Notes: generated by a model from the sequence alone, not told the origin. A stretch of DNA of 64,000 nt from JAYYPW01 sp036128855 (GCA_036128855.1 JAYYPW010000008.1:257501-321500), one strand, 5' to 3'; positions 8,050-17,227 are shown, counted from the stretch's first letter. Made by a program: numbers and translations.

Positions 8050-9024
8050 ATGGCAAGCGATGAAAAGCATGATTCTAAAGCGAAGAAGAAATCAACTGTA
8101 CAGAGCTCTACAGAAAAAGTAGACAGCGCTGGATTAAATGATGAAGTGCAAGAATTAGAAAATGCGCATGAGGAAAGTACAGCTAATTTAGCCATATCCC
8201 TTAGTGATGATGAGGTAAAAGATTTATTCGAAAAAATTTACAAATCTGCACATACCTCTCCAGGTACAGACGAATCATTGCAGTCATTATTGCAAAAACT
8301 AAACACACAGCAGCTAGCTTTTCTTGAGGCTAATTCAGAATTAGTAGACCGTGTTATGTTGGCAGATAATGAGGGCGAGCTAAGTGAGATTTTAAGTAAT
8401 TTAAAAGTGAAAACGCATACAAATATAGCAGACACAGAGGCAGTGAAGCTTACAAATGACCAAGTGAATTACTTGAAAAAACAATGGGCGTGGGTGGTTT
8501 TGTCCGCTGAAGAAAATAAGTCAAGTGATTTAGAGGCATCGCAAAAAATATTTGATGCATTTGGTTTACCAGTTTTATACAGGCCTGCAAGTGATGGTCG
8601 CCCTGCTACTATTGGGTTTTCAACTTTAGGAAATAAAGGCTACGACATAAGCCTTGTTACCAAAGGCGATATAGATGCGGACTTTTTAGCGGAAGGGGAA
8701 GCGCCAGGTGCTAGTAGCCCGAGTGGAGAAGAAATTATGCATACTTGTTTCTCACTAATACAGCTAGCTCAAAAACAAGGATTTGGGCAGTTTAAGATTG
8801 ATGGTGGCCACCAAGACTTGAAGCGGAATGTTTGGGCTTTGGCGACAGTGCATGGTATAAAACACACAGGTTATACTCCAAGCGTAGACGATCATGCCTG
8901 GCTAAAAGCGCGTGAAAAGCATCTACTGGAGGCTTTTTCTTTACAAAACCAGAAAGTATCTCACCCTTCAATTCATTTAGGTGGTAGTCATCAAGACGCT
9001 AATGATGGTCAGGATGGGAGTTGA
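8050..9024 (+). CDS. Protein with an LPD7-like segment, possible effector
   Basis: The first 50 residues are highly charged and probably disordered, followed by a helical region (55-130). Residues about 225-285 (LIQLAQKQGFGQFKIDGG, then KRNVWALATVHGIKHTGYTP) resemble the LPD7 domain found in polyvalent proteins, relaxases and some Legionella proteins, with its pattern of GW..i.v.G...f....w..A...Gi...GY.P. This resemblance is by pattern only. A clear GGGGG-type ribosome binding site precedes the ATG at 8050. No neighbour explains it; rplM follows behind its own promoter. No membrane segment or signal peptide is seen. Confidence 0.5.
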   Translation: MASDEKHDSKAKKKSTVQSSTEKVDSAGLNDEVQELENAHEESTANLAISLSDDEVKDLFEKIYKSAHTSPGTDESLQSLLQKLNTQQLAFLEANSELVDRVMLADNEGELSEILSNLKVKTHTNIADTEAVKLTNDQVNYLKKQWAWVVLSAEENKSSDLEASQKIFDAFGLPVLYRPASDGRPATIGFSTLGNKGYDISLVTKGDIDADFLAEGEAPGASSPSGEEIMHTCFSLIQLAQKQGFGQFKIDGGHQDLKRNVWALATVHGIKHTGYTPSVDDHAWLKAREKHLLEAFSLQNQKVSHPSIHLGGSHQDANDGQDGS

Positions 9025-9074
9025 GTTAGGTTTAGGGTAGTAGATACAGGTTGTAACTTAAATTAAAAAAGGTC

Positions 9075-9103
9075 TTGCTATTGCTTGTCGGATTGGATAT
9101 AAT
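9075..9103 (+). promoter_or_regulatory. Sigma-70-type promoter of rplM-rpsI
   Basis: TTGCTA (9075-9080), a 17-base spacer, and a perfect TATAAT (9098-9103), ending 38 bases before the rplM start. Confidence 0.7.
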
Positions 9104-9141
9104 CACAACCTAAATTTATGAGTTTATGAGTAGTTTCAAAC

Positions 9142-9606
9142 ATGAAGATTTTAAAAACAACATCATTTCATCAGACAAAGCGTGAGTGGTTCGCCGTTGA
9201 TGCAAGTGAAATGCGGGTAGGTAGATTAGCCACACAACTTGCTATTATCCTACAGGGTAAACATAAACCATCATATACACCACATGCAGATCTCGGCGAC
9301 TACATAGCAGTGTATAATTGCGACAAGTTAGTTTGTACATCTCAAGATAAAATTTACTATCGTCACTCAGGTAGAATCGGATCCCTGAAGCAACGTACGT
9401 TTGATGAGCAAATGGCTATTAGTTCTACACAAATTCTACAGTTAGCTGTACAAAGAATGTTAAAACGCAGTCCGCTAGGACGTCAAATGATAAAAAAACT
9501 AAAATGTTTTTCTGGCGCTCACAACTGCGTAGCACAAAAACCAAAGTTGCTAAATCTTAACACGGATAAACACATTACTGAGGTAGTTTATGGCACAAAT
9601 GATTAA
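9142..9606 (+). CDS. rplM: Ribosomal protein L13
   Basis: Large-subunit assembly protein. The 154-residue sequence has the family opening (REWFAVDASEMRVGRLAT) and LQGKHKPSYTPHADLGDYI, then the KIYYRHSGRIGSLK segment (Y.HSGY.GGLK in the consensus). It is about 12 residues longer than the E. coli protein, mainly at the C-terminus. Its 3' end overlaps rpsI by 17 bases, so the two are coupled. The order rplM-rpsI-sspA-sspB is that of E. coli. Confidence 0.96.
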   Translation: MKILKTTSFHQTKREWFAVDASEMRVGRLATQLAIILQGKHKPSYTPHADLGDYIAVYNCDKLVCTSQDKIYYRHSGRIGSLKQRTFDEQMAISSTQILQLAVQRMLKRSPLGRQMIKKLKCFSGAHNCVAQKPKLLNLNTDKHITEVVYGTND

Positions 9607-10081
9607 TCAATACTACTACGCAACCGGCCGTAGAAAGTCTTCTTCTGCACGAGTTTTTATCAAGTCAGGCAAAGGAACGATCACTGTGAACAACAAAAGT
9701 ATTACCGAATACTTTGGAACGGATACAATTTGGCTACAGAAATCATTACAGCCACTTAAATTATTGCAACAAGACGGATTGTTTGATATGAAGATCACGG
9801 TTTGTGGTGGTGGTATTAGTGGACAAGCAGGTGCCGTATCATTAGGTATTGCTCGTGCACTAGATTTTTATGCTTTACGCCACGCGCCAGAAACGGCATT
9901 AGCAGACCAATCGAATACAACAGACAGTGAAGAAAGCTCTGAGTCCGAAGTTCTGGGCTTAGAAAATTGGCACAAAACAATTAGAAAAGCAGGGTTGCTA
10001 ACACGAAACTCGAAACGTGTACTACGTAAAAAAGTTGGCCTAGTGAAAGCCAGAAAAGCAAAACAGTTCTCCAAGCGATAA
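9590..10081 (+). CDS. rpsI: Ribosomal protein S9 with an acidic internal insertion
   Basis: Small-subunit protein whose C-terminal tail reaches the P-site tRNA. YYYATGRRKSSSARVF, CGGGISGQAGA, KVGLVKARKAKQFSKR and the terminal KR are all present. Between GIARAL and IRKAG, where E. coli has 11 residues, there are about 40, including a Ser/Glu-rich acidic run (about residues 105-122). The total is 163 residues against 130 in E. coli. GAGG lies just before the ATG at 9590, favouring this start over ATG 9599. The insertion keeps the frame and both conserved flanks, so the gene is probably functional. Confidence 0.96.
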   Translation: MAQMINQYYYATGRRKSSSARVFIKSGKGTITVNNKSITEYFGTDTIWLQKSLQPLKLLQQDGLFDMKITVCGGGISGQAGAVSLGIARALDFYALRHAPETALADQSNTTDSEESSESEVLGLENWHKTIRKAGLLTRNSKRVLRKKVGLVKARKAKQFSKR

Positions 10082-10148
10082 GCAGGCGAGCAAGCCGAGT
10101 GTGTCTCTATCTATTTTGTATTAATCTCTAACTTGGAGGCGAGCCTAC

Positions 10149-10778
10149 ATGATTATGCCCAAGCGCTCAAGCATCACTTGTCTAAGTGATTCTAACGAGC
10201 TAACGAATCACCGAGCCCGTATTGCACTTGCTGAGAAAGGCGTAAATGCAGAAATAGAATATGTGGATCTTAATAATCCAACCGAAGATTTTTTGAGTTT
10301 AAATCCTTATCATACTTTACCGGTGCTTATCGATAGAGATCTGGTCCTGAACCAGTCTAATATCATCATAGAATACCTTGATGAGCGGTTTCCACATCCA
10401 CCATTATTACCAGTTTATCCTGTAGCTAGAGCACGTACCCGCCTAATGATTTATAGAATTGAACAGGATTGGTATACGCTAGCTAAAAAAATCGAAGAAG
10501 GGGTTGATCTTGAAGCCTCTAGAGATGGTCTTAAAGACCAAATAATTAAGGTTATACCTGCGTTTAGCGAAATGCCTTTTTTCTTAAGCCCGGAGTTCTC
10601 ATTAGTTGATTGCACCATTGCTCCAATTCTTTGGCGACTACCAATGTATGAAATAGTACTTCCAGAGAAGGCAAAGCCTGTGCTAGACTATGCGCATCGG
10701 ATATTTACACGTCCTTCATTTAAGTCAAGTTTATCTGAGCAAGAAATTGAAATGCGTGAGGAGTTTTATGACATCTAA
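10149..10778 (+). CDS. sspA: Stringent starvation protein A (GST-fold RNA polymerase-binding regulator)
   Basis: The 209-residue protein has the glutathione-transferase fold of SspA: an N-terminal thioredoxin-like domain (LTNHRARIALAEKGV, EDFLSLNPYHTLPVL, NIIIEYLDERFPHPPLLP) and a helical C-terminal domain. SspA binds RNA polymerase and supports stress and virulence gene control in gammaproteobacteria. GGAGG precedes the ATG by 9 bases. It sits directly after rpsI and overlaps sspB by 11 bases, as in the conserved sspAB operon. Confidence 0.93.
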   Translation: MIMPKRSSITCLSDSNELTNHRARIALAEKGVNAEIEYVDLNNPTEDFLSLNPYHTLPVLIDRDLVLNQSNIIIEYLDERFPHPPLLPVYPVARARTRLMIYRIEQDWYTLAKKIEEGVDLEASRDGLKDQIIKVIPAFSEMPFFLSPEFSLVDCTIAPILWRLPMYEIVLPEKAKPVLDYAHRIFTRPSFKSSLSEQEIEMREEFYDI

Positions 10779-11202
10779 TTCTATAAAGTATTACTTAATA
10801 GACGGCGTTTACAGATGGTGTAAAAAGTATGACCTAACAGCACATATTTTAGTTGATACAAGCCAGGATGGTGTTTTAGTACCAACAGAATTTATCGAAG
10901 ATAATCGTGTCGTATTAAATATATCAGATGAAGCGACTATAGAGCTGAAGTTAGATGAAGAGGCAGTTGACTTTATGACTAACTTTAATCACAGGGTTAC
11001 CAAGGTATGTGTACCCATAGAGTCCATACTTGCAATTTATGCTTATGAAAACGGCGAAGGTATTACTTTTGGTGACGAAGATGGTGATGGAGAGAATAGC
11101 TTTTGCTTTCCTGAAGCAGACATAGATGTTTGTGATAGTGATAACGATACAATAGCAGATGTAATCAAGCTCAAAAAGCCTGTTTTGACACTATTAAAAT
11201 AA
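10768..11202 (+). CDS. sspB: ClpXP protease specificity-enhancing factor SspB
   Basis: SspB tethers ssrA-tagged proteins to ClpXP. From the ATG at 10768 the 144-residue product opens with the family pattern (KYYLIDGVYRWCKKYDLTAH) and keeps IESILAIYAYENGEG, the end of the substrate-binding domain. An acidic linker follows (GDEDGDGE), and the C-terminus VIKLKKPVLTLLK fits the ClpX-binding tail. An upstream ATG at 10690 would add 26 residues from inside sspA and is rejected. The gene overlaps sspA by 11 bases and ends 2 bases before the convergent dapE stop. Confidence 0.93.
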   Translation: MTSNSIKYYLIDGVYRWCKKYDLTAHILVDTSQDGVLVPTEFIEDNRVVLNISDEATIELKLDEEAVDFMTNFNHRVTKVCVPIESILAIYAYENGEGITFGDEDGDGENSFCFPEADIDVCDSDNDTIADVIKLKKPVLTLLK

Positions 11203-11204
11203 TA

Positions 11205-12341
11205 CTAAAGCAATTGTAGTATTCTCTCATAAATCACAGATAAGCCATTAAGTTCAGAAATAGTTATGCATTCATTGGTTTTATGGGCGGTCTTATTTAA
11301 TGGCCCAAACTCAATAATCTCCTCGATATAATGATGTAGAAAACGTGCATCAGAAGTGCCACCACTTGTAGATAGTGCTGGCGAAATATGCAGAATATCT
11401 TGAATAGCCTGGGTACATTTTGCAGAAAAAGGGCCCTTTTTGCTGGCAAAAGGCTCTGCATTGACTCGCCAAGATATGGTGTATGGGTTATTCCAAAATT
11501 GTTCAATGCGCTTCTGGGTTTGTTCCTGCAAAAACTGGACAGAAGTGTGTGGGGGGAAGCGAAAATTCATTTGCCATGAGCAATCTGATGGAGACATATT
11601 ACCAGCTGGGCTTTGGCTATGTAAGCTGGTACAGATACAAGAGGTTTCTGGAAATAAGCTAGACTCTTCATCCCATTTTTGCTCTGAACAGTTGGCTATA
11701 ATTTTACAAGCTGCAGGGATAGGGTTTTTTGCTGCTTTTGGGTAAGCTACATGTCCTTGTTGGCCATTAAGTTGAACCATAGCAGTAAGTGATCCTCTGC
11801 GGCCTATTTTTAATGTGTCGCCTAGCGTATGGGTGCTAGTAGGTTCGCCAACCAGTGCGCTGGGGAAGCGAAAACCGTCTTGGTGTAATTGCTCAATAGC
11901 ATACCGGACTCCATACTTAGCAGGCCCTTCTTCATCACTAGTAAGAAGTATAGCTACTTTTGGAAGTTTTTTTTGCGTATACATACGTTTTAGAGCGGCT
12001 AAAAAAGCAGCAATACTGCTTTTCATATCTACACAGCCACGGCCATATAATGTGCCATCTTTTATAAGTGCTGAAAATGGAGGGAAAGACCATTTTTCAA
12101 GGTCGCCAGGAGGGACTACATCAACATGGCCGCAAAATAATATGGATGGTTGATCGGAAGTGTAAGCAAAAAAGTTTTTGGTATCTTTGTGATCATAGCG
12201 TTGCATCTGCATATTTAGCTTAGTACAAAAATCCGAAATTATTCTAAAAGTTCCTCCATCCTCTGGGGTAATAGATTGACAGCGTAGCAGGGATTGATTA
12301 AGTTTAGTGAGTTCGGATTGTTCTTGTTCGTCAAGATGCAT
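11205..12341 (-). CDS. dapE: Succinyl-diaminopimelate desuccinylase
   Basis: A dinuclear zinc amidohydrolase releasing LL-diaminopimelate for lysine and peptidoglycan synthesis. The zinc and catalytic segments are clear: FCGHVDVVPPG (H72, D74), YGRGCVDMKSSIAAF, LTSDEEGPAKYG and TSGGTSDARFL. The 378-residue length matches E. coli DapE (375). It is the last gene of a minus-strand group, 16 bases after the site-2 protease. It fits with mpl elsewhere in the window as evidence for meso-DAP peptidoglycan. Confidence 0.95.
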   Translation of the reverse strand: MHLDEQEQSELTKLNQSLLRCQSITPEDGGTFRIISDFCTKLNMQMQRYDHKDTKNFFAYTSDQPSILFCGHVDVVPPGDLEKWSFPPFSALIKDGTLYGRGCVDMKSSIAAFLAALKRMYTQKKLPKVAILLTSDEEGPAKYGVRYAIEQLHQDGFRFPSALVGEPTSTHTLGDTLKIGRRGSLTAMVQLNGQQGHVAYPKAAKNPIPAACKIIANCSEQKWDEESSLFPETSCICTSLHSQSPAGNMSPSDCSWQMNFRFPPHTSVQFLQEQTQKRIEQFWNNPYTISWRVNAEPFASKKGPFSAKCTQAIQDILHISPALSTSGGTSDARFLHHYIEEIIEFGPLNKTAHKTNECITISELNGLSVIYERILQLL

Positions 12342-12357
12342 AATTCTAAATTATTTA

Positions 12358-13011
12358 CTAAATCGCAAGTAAAAACCGGCTAATATAAATTATTGGCGGT
12401 CCAATCAGTGGTGTGATTAAGCCTGTTATAATCAAAGTTAGTAAAATAAGAAAACCATACGGCTCGAGGTCATAAAAATAGGGAGCAAGGTTGTACGGCA
12501 AAAATGCTTCAATAATCTTTCCTCCATCAAGCGGTGGGATCGGTAGTAAGTTGAAAAGTGCAAGTACAATATTGAAAAAGACACCAACCTGAGAGGTCTG
12601 AATAAGCCATAGTAATGCAGGTGTACTGTTTTCTTGATACAAGAGCATACCAAGTTTATATAAGAGGGCCCAAGAAAATGCCATAAGAAAGTTTGCTGCT
12701 GGTCCAGCTGCAGCAACAATTGCAAGAGCATATACAGATTTGGTGAAATTACGTGGATTGACTGGCACAGGTTTAGCCCAGCCAAATATCCAGGGGGTTT
12801 GTAAGATAAGTAAGGTTGCTGGAATTACGACAGTGCCAATAGGATCAATATGTTTAAAGGGATTAAGTGAAACGCGACCAAGAAAAAACGCTGTTTTATC
12901 TCCATATAACATAGAAACATAGCCATGAGCTGCTTCATGTAGAGTAATAGCTAAAAGTAATGGTAAAAACCAAATGCTAAAAGTATGTAACAGGGTGTTT
13001 AGGTCAGGCAT
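12358..13011 (-). CDS. Site-2 protease family membrane metalloprotease (M50, YwhC/FtsH-independent group)
   Basis: The 217-residue integral membrane protein has the zinc motif HEAAH (H25, E26, H29) in the first helix and NLLPIPPLDGGK with the third ligand aspartate near residue 160. This is the compact subclass of M50 proteases without a PDZ domain. Substrate is unknown. It lies 12 bases after dolP and 16 before dapE on the same strand, so the three are probably co-transcribed. About five hydrophobic segments are visible. Confidence 0.88.
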   Translation of the reverse strand: MPDLNTLLHTFSIWFLPLLLAITLHEAAHGYVSMLYGDKTAFFLGRVSLNPFKHIDPIGTVVIPATLLILQTPWIFGWAKPVPVNPRNFTKSVYALAIVAAAGPAANFLMAFSWALLYKLGMLLYQENSTPALLWLIQTSQVGVFFNIVLALFNLLPIPPLDGGKIIEAFLPYNLAPYFYDLEPYGFLILLTLIITGLITPLIGPPIIYISRFLLAI

Positions 13012-13023
13012 ATAAGAAAACTT

Positions 13024-13695
13024 TTAGATAAAGTGGACATCGCTCACATTAGGAATCTGGCTCAGTGTTGAACGAATACGAGATTTATCTTTTTTATCAA
13101 TAGGGCCAACTAAATATATGGTACCTCTATTAGTGATAGGTTGAATGTGGGAAAAACTAACTCCAAGTTTTTGTAGTGTATGTCTAACTGTAGTCGTGAC
13201 TTTACTATCAGCGACTTGTTGTGATGGGGGGTTATTTGGAATCGGTTGTAAGAAGAACACAGCATCATTGACATTGGGAACTTCGTGGATTATGTCCTTA
13301 CAAAGTATAATATTTTTTACAGACTGGACCTCACCTACTACAAGTACTTTGCCGTAATAGCTCGCAACTTGGATGTGTGATTTAGATAAGTTCTCATTAC
13401 TTAGTAAGGTAGAGAGTACTTTATGCGCAAGTTTCTGGTTGTCCTTCTTCTCTGACCGTGTATGGGGAAGTTCTTGATGGGTTGTGGCTTGGTCATCATT
13501 CATTATCAAGGCGTTTTGAAACATAGGATTATTATGGGTATTTACTTGGTGAAAGACGGTATCGGGGTCTTGGATATCAAGCTTGCGTTCTTGGCGTCTA
13601 CTACAGCCGGAGGTGACCATTAAAACGAGCAAAAGCAGAGGTATAGTCAAGCTGTGGATTATATATCTAGGTTTGTTTGATATAATTAAGTGCAT
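13024..13695 (-). CDS. dolP: Outer-membrane lipoprotein with two BON domains (DolP/YraP-like)
   Basis: A signal peptide ends in the lipobox VTSGC (cysteine near residue 31), followed by a linker and two BON domains (about 85-150 and 155-223). The second ends with IPNVSDVHFI, the usual BON end. DolP lipoproteins maintain outer-membrane integrity. In E. coli dolP belongs to the lpoA-yraN-diaA-dolP cluster; here lpoA and yraN are the next genes upstream, which supports the name. The start is uncertain: GGAG lies 15 bases before the ATG, further than usual. Confidence 0.82.
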   Translation of the reverse strand: MHLIISNKPRYIIHSLTIPLLLLVLMVTSGCSRRQERKLDIQDPDTVFHQVNTHNNPMFQNALIMNDDQATTHQELPHTRSEKKDNQKLAHKVLSTLLSNENLSKSHIQVASYYGKVLVVGEVQSVKNIILCKDIIHEVPNVNDAVFFLQPIPNNPPSQQVADSKVTTTVRHTLQKLGVSFSHIQPITNRGTIYLVGPIDKKDKSRIRSTLSQIPNVSDVHFI

Positions 13696-13992
13696 ATAGT
13701 GTCGTAGCTACTCCGGAGGTAAAGCTAAGAGCTGCTGTACATCCGCTTTGCGTTATTAGCAGGAGAAATAATAAAAAATACTGGGTAGTTCTGTTTCGCA
13801 TAATCTAATATATCATAGAAAACTGAGTATCGTAAAGTTAATGATTATACTTCTACGGTATTTTATGGATGGGACTTTCTTGCAAAGATATATATCTTAA
13901 CAAGCTGTATAGGTTAGTAAATTTGCGGAAGGATTGTGCATTTCTTTTCGTAGATTGTTCGTTACAAGAAAAGTTTTAAAGCCAGGGAAGGG

Positions 13993-14358
13993 ATGCATAG
14001 AAAAATTGGTAAAATATATGAAAATAAGACGTTAGACATATATCTAAGGTTAGGGTACGAGAAGATCGCATCTAGCTATTTCTCATCTTATGGAGAAATA
14101 GATGTTATTGTAAGAAGTAAATCTTTTGAACTGGTTTTTATAGAGGTGAAGGCAAGGAGTGAGGAGGCTTTCATTCAAGGGCTGGCATCAATAAGTCAGA
14201 AAAAACAAAAACGAATTTTATACACAGCCAAAAAGTTTTTACAAGAAACTACAGTGCTGTATCAAAGCTGTCGTTTTGATGTGGTTATTGTAGATATTAC
14301 AACCGATGAGCTCTTTTGTATTCAAGATGCATTTGATGCATCGCCTGTATTAGATTGA
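13993..14358 (+). CDS. yraN: UPF0102 nuclease-like protein YraN
   Basis: The 121-residue protein has the family core GEIDVIV ... LVFIEVKAR and the end CRFDVVIVDI, the fold of a PD-(D/E)xK nuclease. The biochemical role is not established. In E. coli yraN follows lpoA on the same strand; here it points the opposite way and its 3' end overlaps the lpoA 3' end by 37 bases. GGGAAGGG immediately precedes the ATG. Confidence 0.9.
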   Translation: MHRKIGKIYENKTLDIYLRLGYEKIASSYFSSYGEIDVIVRSKSFELVFIEVKARSEEAFIQGLASISQKKQKRILYTAKKFLQETTVLYQSCRFDVVIVDITTDELFCIQDAFDASPVLD

Positions 14359-16283
14359 AATGGGTCCTTCAGCACGGCTGTTTGAAGTATAAGCTGCCAA
14401 GACTTCAAATGATTAGGGTGGAACTTATCAAGCTTGACTTTGCCGCTTTGTACCACCAGCTGGTGCAACTTACGCATGATAACGTTATCATCGTTTTTCG
14501 TAATATGACCTGTGGCACCAGTTATGACATAACTTGGTATTATATCCCACAAATATCTTGCTTCGGTGATCAAATAAGCATCTATACCAAGAGCATGGAA
14601 ACGGAAGTTTTCATAGAAAGCTTCTGGCTTATTTTCGTGTAATGTGTGTAGCGTCCGGGCAGAAAATGAAGAGGTAGAGTTCTCCATTTGTGGTGTAATA
14701 AGCGGGGTGTCAAAGAACCGTAACCCATTCAAGTCTTTATTTCTTTCGGGATCGTTGTGGCCACTATACACAGCAGATGTGGTAAATATTGGCACCTTAC
14801 CTGCAAAATGATAGCGAAGAAGGGGAATGATTTGCCGTGTGTTATGGGTGGAGCTTACAAGAAGAATGCTGTCGAAATCCCTTCGTCTTTGCGGAATAAA
14901 TCGAGGCTTCTCATTAAGAATTCTTGATATCTTAGCTGCTCTTGCCTCACTAGATTTTACGTCTAATATCTGCGCTATGCTTTGGGATAGGTTAGTGTTA
15001 GTGTTATCAAGTAGAATAGAATCGGAAATCTGTCCACCATCTGCCTGAAACTGCTCAGTAAAGTTGGTGACGATTTCTTGTGATTTCGTATTAGGGTCTT
15101 GTAAAATGAGCGTAGCTCGATAGCCTTGTGTGCGCATAGACTCAGCGAGCTGTTTAATCTCTAGATTAGGTGAGAGGCTAAACTGTGTGAGAGTGCTTGC
15201 CTGAAGACTTGGGTCATAATTTAGGGCAAGTGTTGGTAGCGCAAGGTGCTTGTTTTTCTTTAATTCGACGATATCATCTTTGAGTAGTGGACCTATTATT
15301 GTATCAGACGCTTGTCGTTGCGCTTCCTGGTAGGCATTCACAGCACCATGTGAGGACGTATCATGGAAACTTATTTTCTGCTCACCTGGATGAGCTTGCA
15401 AGTAGCTTGCTTGTATACCGGCAGTTATTGCTTCTGCAGCGCTGTGATACTGGCCCTGATAAGGTAAGAGTACAGCAACATGACGTGACCGTGTAGTTGT
15501 TTGCATGGTGTTGCTTGAAGATTTAAGAGAGAACAGGTGTCTGGCAGGATGTTGAGGATGATCTTGGTACCATTGTTGTAACTGGGCTACAGTATATTCT
15601 GGGTCTTGTAGCACCGAGCCTTTTTCTAGATCGACAAGATTACGTAAGCTCAGCCAGCCTCGGGTATCAGCGTCAAGTCTATAGGCAAGAAGGTCTTTCA
15701 TGTCATCAGCTGTTGCGGTTTGGATACTCTGCCATATTGCTACCAGCATATCGTCTGCTAAACCGTCTTGTTTCTGGTTTTTCGCGTGTGTGTACGCGAG
15801 GTTAGCCGCTTTGAAATAATTTCTAAATTGATTTTGTTGTAGGTGGTAGATGCTGAGCATTGAGTAATAAGCAACTTTTTCTTTCGGCTCAAGATTATGA
15901 GATAGATTATCGAGTCTACGCTTAGCTTCAGTCATATCTTTGCTAAGTATAGAAACATAGGCTAGGTTGAATTTTTTATGCCTCGTTGTTTGCGGGGTGA
16001 TGGGATCAACAGATTCGAGTACTTTCTTAGCCAGTTTTTGGTGTGACTCGGTCAGCATATGATCGGTAATGTCGAGATAGGTTTGATCGGAGAGTGTTTC
16101 GGGTGTATGGCGTGCGCGAAGGAAAAGGTCGTCAACTTGTTTGGCGGACAAATGGGGTCTCATCAAATTGTGAGGTGTTGCAACTTTCGAGGCAGCAGGC
16201 TTTGTGGGGCCAGAGCTATTTTGACAGGCAGATAAAACAATGAGTAAGAGGCAAGGGATAGGAAAGTGCGGAAATTTTTTCAC
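14322..16283 (-). CDS. lpoA: Penicillin-binding protein activator LpoA
   Basis: An outer-membrane lipoprotein that reaches through the periplasm to stimulate PBP1A. From the preferred GTG start at 16283 the product opens MKKFPHFPIPCLLLIVLSAC, with the lipobox cysteine at residue 20. An ATG at 16331 would add 16 residues and overlap the divergent rsmI start by two bases. The N-terminal half is TPR-like helical. The C-terminal half has the periplasmic-binding-protein fold, including VAVLLPYQGQYHSAAEAI and TIIGPLLKDDIVELKK. Length of about 653 matches E. coli (678). Divergence from rsmI is the conserved gammaproteobacterial arrangement. Confidence 0.92.
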   Translation of the reverse strand: MKKFPHFPIPCLLLIVLSACQNSSGPTKPAASKVATPHNLMRPHLSAKQVDDLFLRARHTPETLSDQTYLDITDHMLTESHQKLAKKVLESVDPITPQTTRHKKFNLAYVSILSKDMTEAKRRLDNLSHNLEPKEKVAYYSMLSIYHLQQNQFRNYFKAANLAYTHAKNQKQDGLADDMLVAIWQSIQTATADDMKDLLAYRLDADTRGWLSLRNLVDLEKGSVLQDPEYTVAQLQQWYQDHPQHPARHLFSLKSSSNTMQTTTRSRHVAVLLPYQGQYHSAAEAITAGIQASYLQAHPGEQKISFHDTSSHGAVNAYQEAQRQASDTIIGPLLKDDIVELKKNKHLALPTLALNYDPSLQASTLTQFSLSPNLEIKQLAESMRTQGYRATLILQDPNTKSQEIVTNFTEQFQADGGQISDSILLDNTNTNLSQSIAQILDVKSSEARAAKISRILNEKPRFIPQRRRDFDSILLVSSTHNTRQIIPLLRYHFAGKVPIFTTSAVYSGHNDPERNKDLNGLRFFDTPLITPQMENSTSSFSARTLHTLHENKPEAFYENFRFHALGIDAYLITEARYLWDIIPSYVITGATGHITKNDDNVIMRKLHQLVVQSGKVKLDKFHPNHLKSWQLILQTAVLKDPFQSNTGDASNAS

Positions 16284-16329
16284 GGATGTGTACAATAGCA
16301 ATATCCAACTAGGGTAAGGAAATACTACC

Positions 16330-17193
16330 ATGAAGTCAAATGATCAACACGGGTGTTTATGGGTTGTCGCAACTCCTATTGGAAACTTAGGAGATATAGG
16401 TGCTAGAGCAGTAGAAACACTACAAACAGTCGATGGTATAATTTGTGAGAGCACCCAGCATTCTAAAAGGCTATTATCTCACTGTGGTATTACTACCAAA
16501 TTAATCGGAAAAATTACAGACCACCAAACAACTGAAGACGTTACTAAGTTGCTTTCGGGGTTGCTGGACGGCAAAAGCTATGCCTATGTGAGTGATGCGG
16601 GGACACCTCTTATTAGTGACCCAGGTCAAAGTGTTGTCACTTATGCGCACGAAAATAATATACCAGTGAAAGTAGTACCTGGTCCAAGTGCGGTTACGGC
16701 AGCACTTTCTATGAGTGGGTTCAGGGCAACGCCATTTAACTTTTACGGATTTTTTCCAGAAAAAGGACGTATCCAGCAAGCGTTGTTAGAAACCATACAT
16801 ATTGGTGAGCATGTGCAGGTGTTTTTTGAAAGTCCGCACCGTATCGAAGCAACGGTTACTTGGCTAGCGAAAAATTTACCAGCTGAGAGGAGAGTTTGCG
16901 TTACGCGTGAGTTAACAAAGATTTACGAACAAGTCTGGATAGGTCAGGCGATTGATCTTGGGTCCATTTGGGAGATTTGTCGAGCTAAGGGTGAGTTTAC
17001 AATCGTGATCGACAAAGCAGAAAGCGGCGAAAAACAAGAAAAGTCCACTCAGATAAAATTACTAGAGAAGATTATTTCTAACATGGCAGAAGATGGGTTT
17101 TCAAGCAAACAAGTATTTGCAGCGCTAAAAGATACAGGGTATCTCACGAAAAATAAAATCTACAGTCATTTTCTCGACAATCAGCAAAAGTGA
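16330..17193 (+). CDS. rsmI: 16S rRNA (cytidine1402-2'-O)-methyltransferase
   Basis: RsmI methylates C1402 of 16S rRNA together with RsmH. The 287-residue protein has the tetrapyrrole-methylase fold with WVVATPIGNLGDIGARAVE at the N-terminus, CESTQHSKRLLSHCGI, YVSDAGTPLISDPGQ and VPGPSAVTAALSMSGF. It diverges from lpoA and precedes rnpB. Confidence 0.95.
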   Translation: MKSNDQHGCLWVVATPIGNLGDIGARAVETLQTVDGIICESTQHSKRLLSHCGITTKLIGKITDHQTTEDVTKLLSGLLDGKSYAYVSDAGTPLISDPGQSVVTYAHENNIPVKVVPGPSAVTAALSMSGFRATPFNFYGFFPEKGRIQQALLETIHIGEHVQVFFESPHRIEATVTWLAKNLPAERRVCVTRELTKIYEQVWIGQAIDLGSIWEICRAKGEFTIVIDKAESGEKQEKSTQIKLLEKIISNMAEDGFSSKQVFAALKDTGYLTKNKIYSHFLDNQQK

Positions 17194-17227
17194 GGCTAGA
17201 AAAGGGTACTAATCACCGCGGTAATGC

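Noticed and set aside
10690..10767. Upstream in-frame extension of sspB
   Set aside because: The added 26 residues lie in sspA coding sequence in another frame; SspB homology begins at the ATG at 10768.
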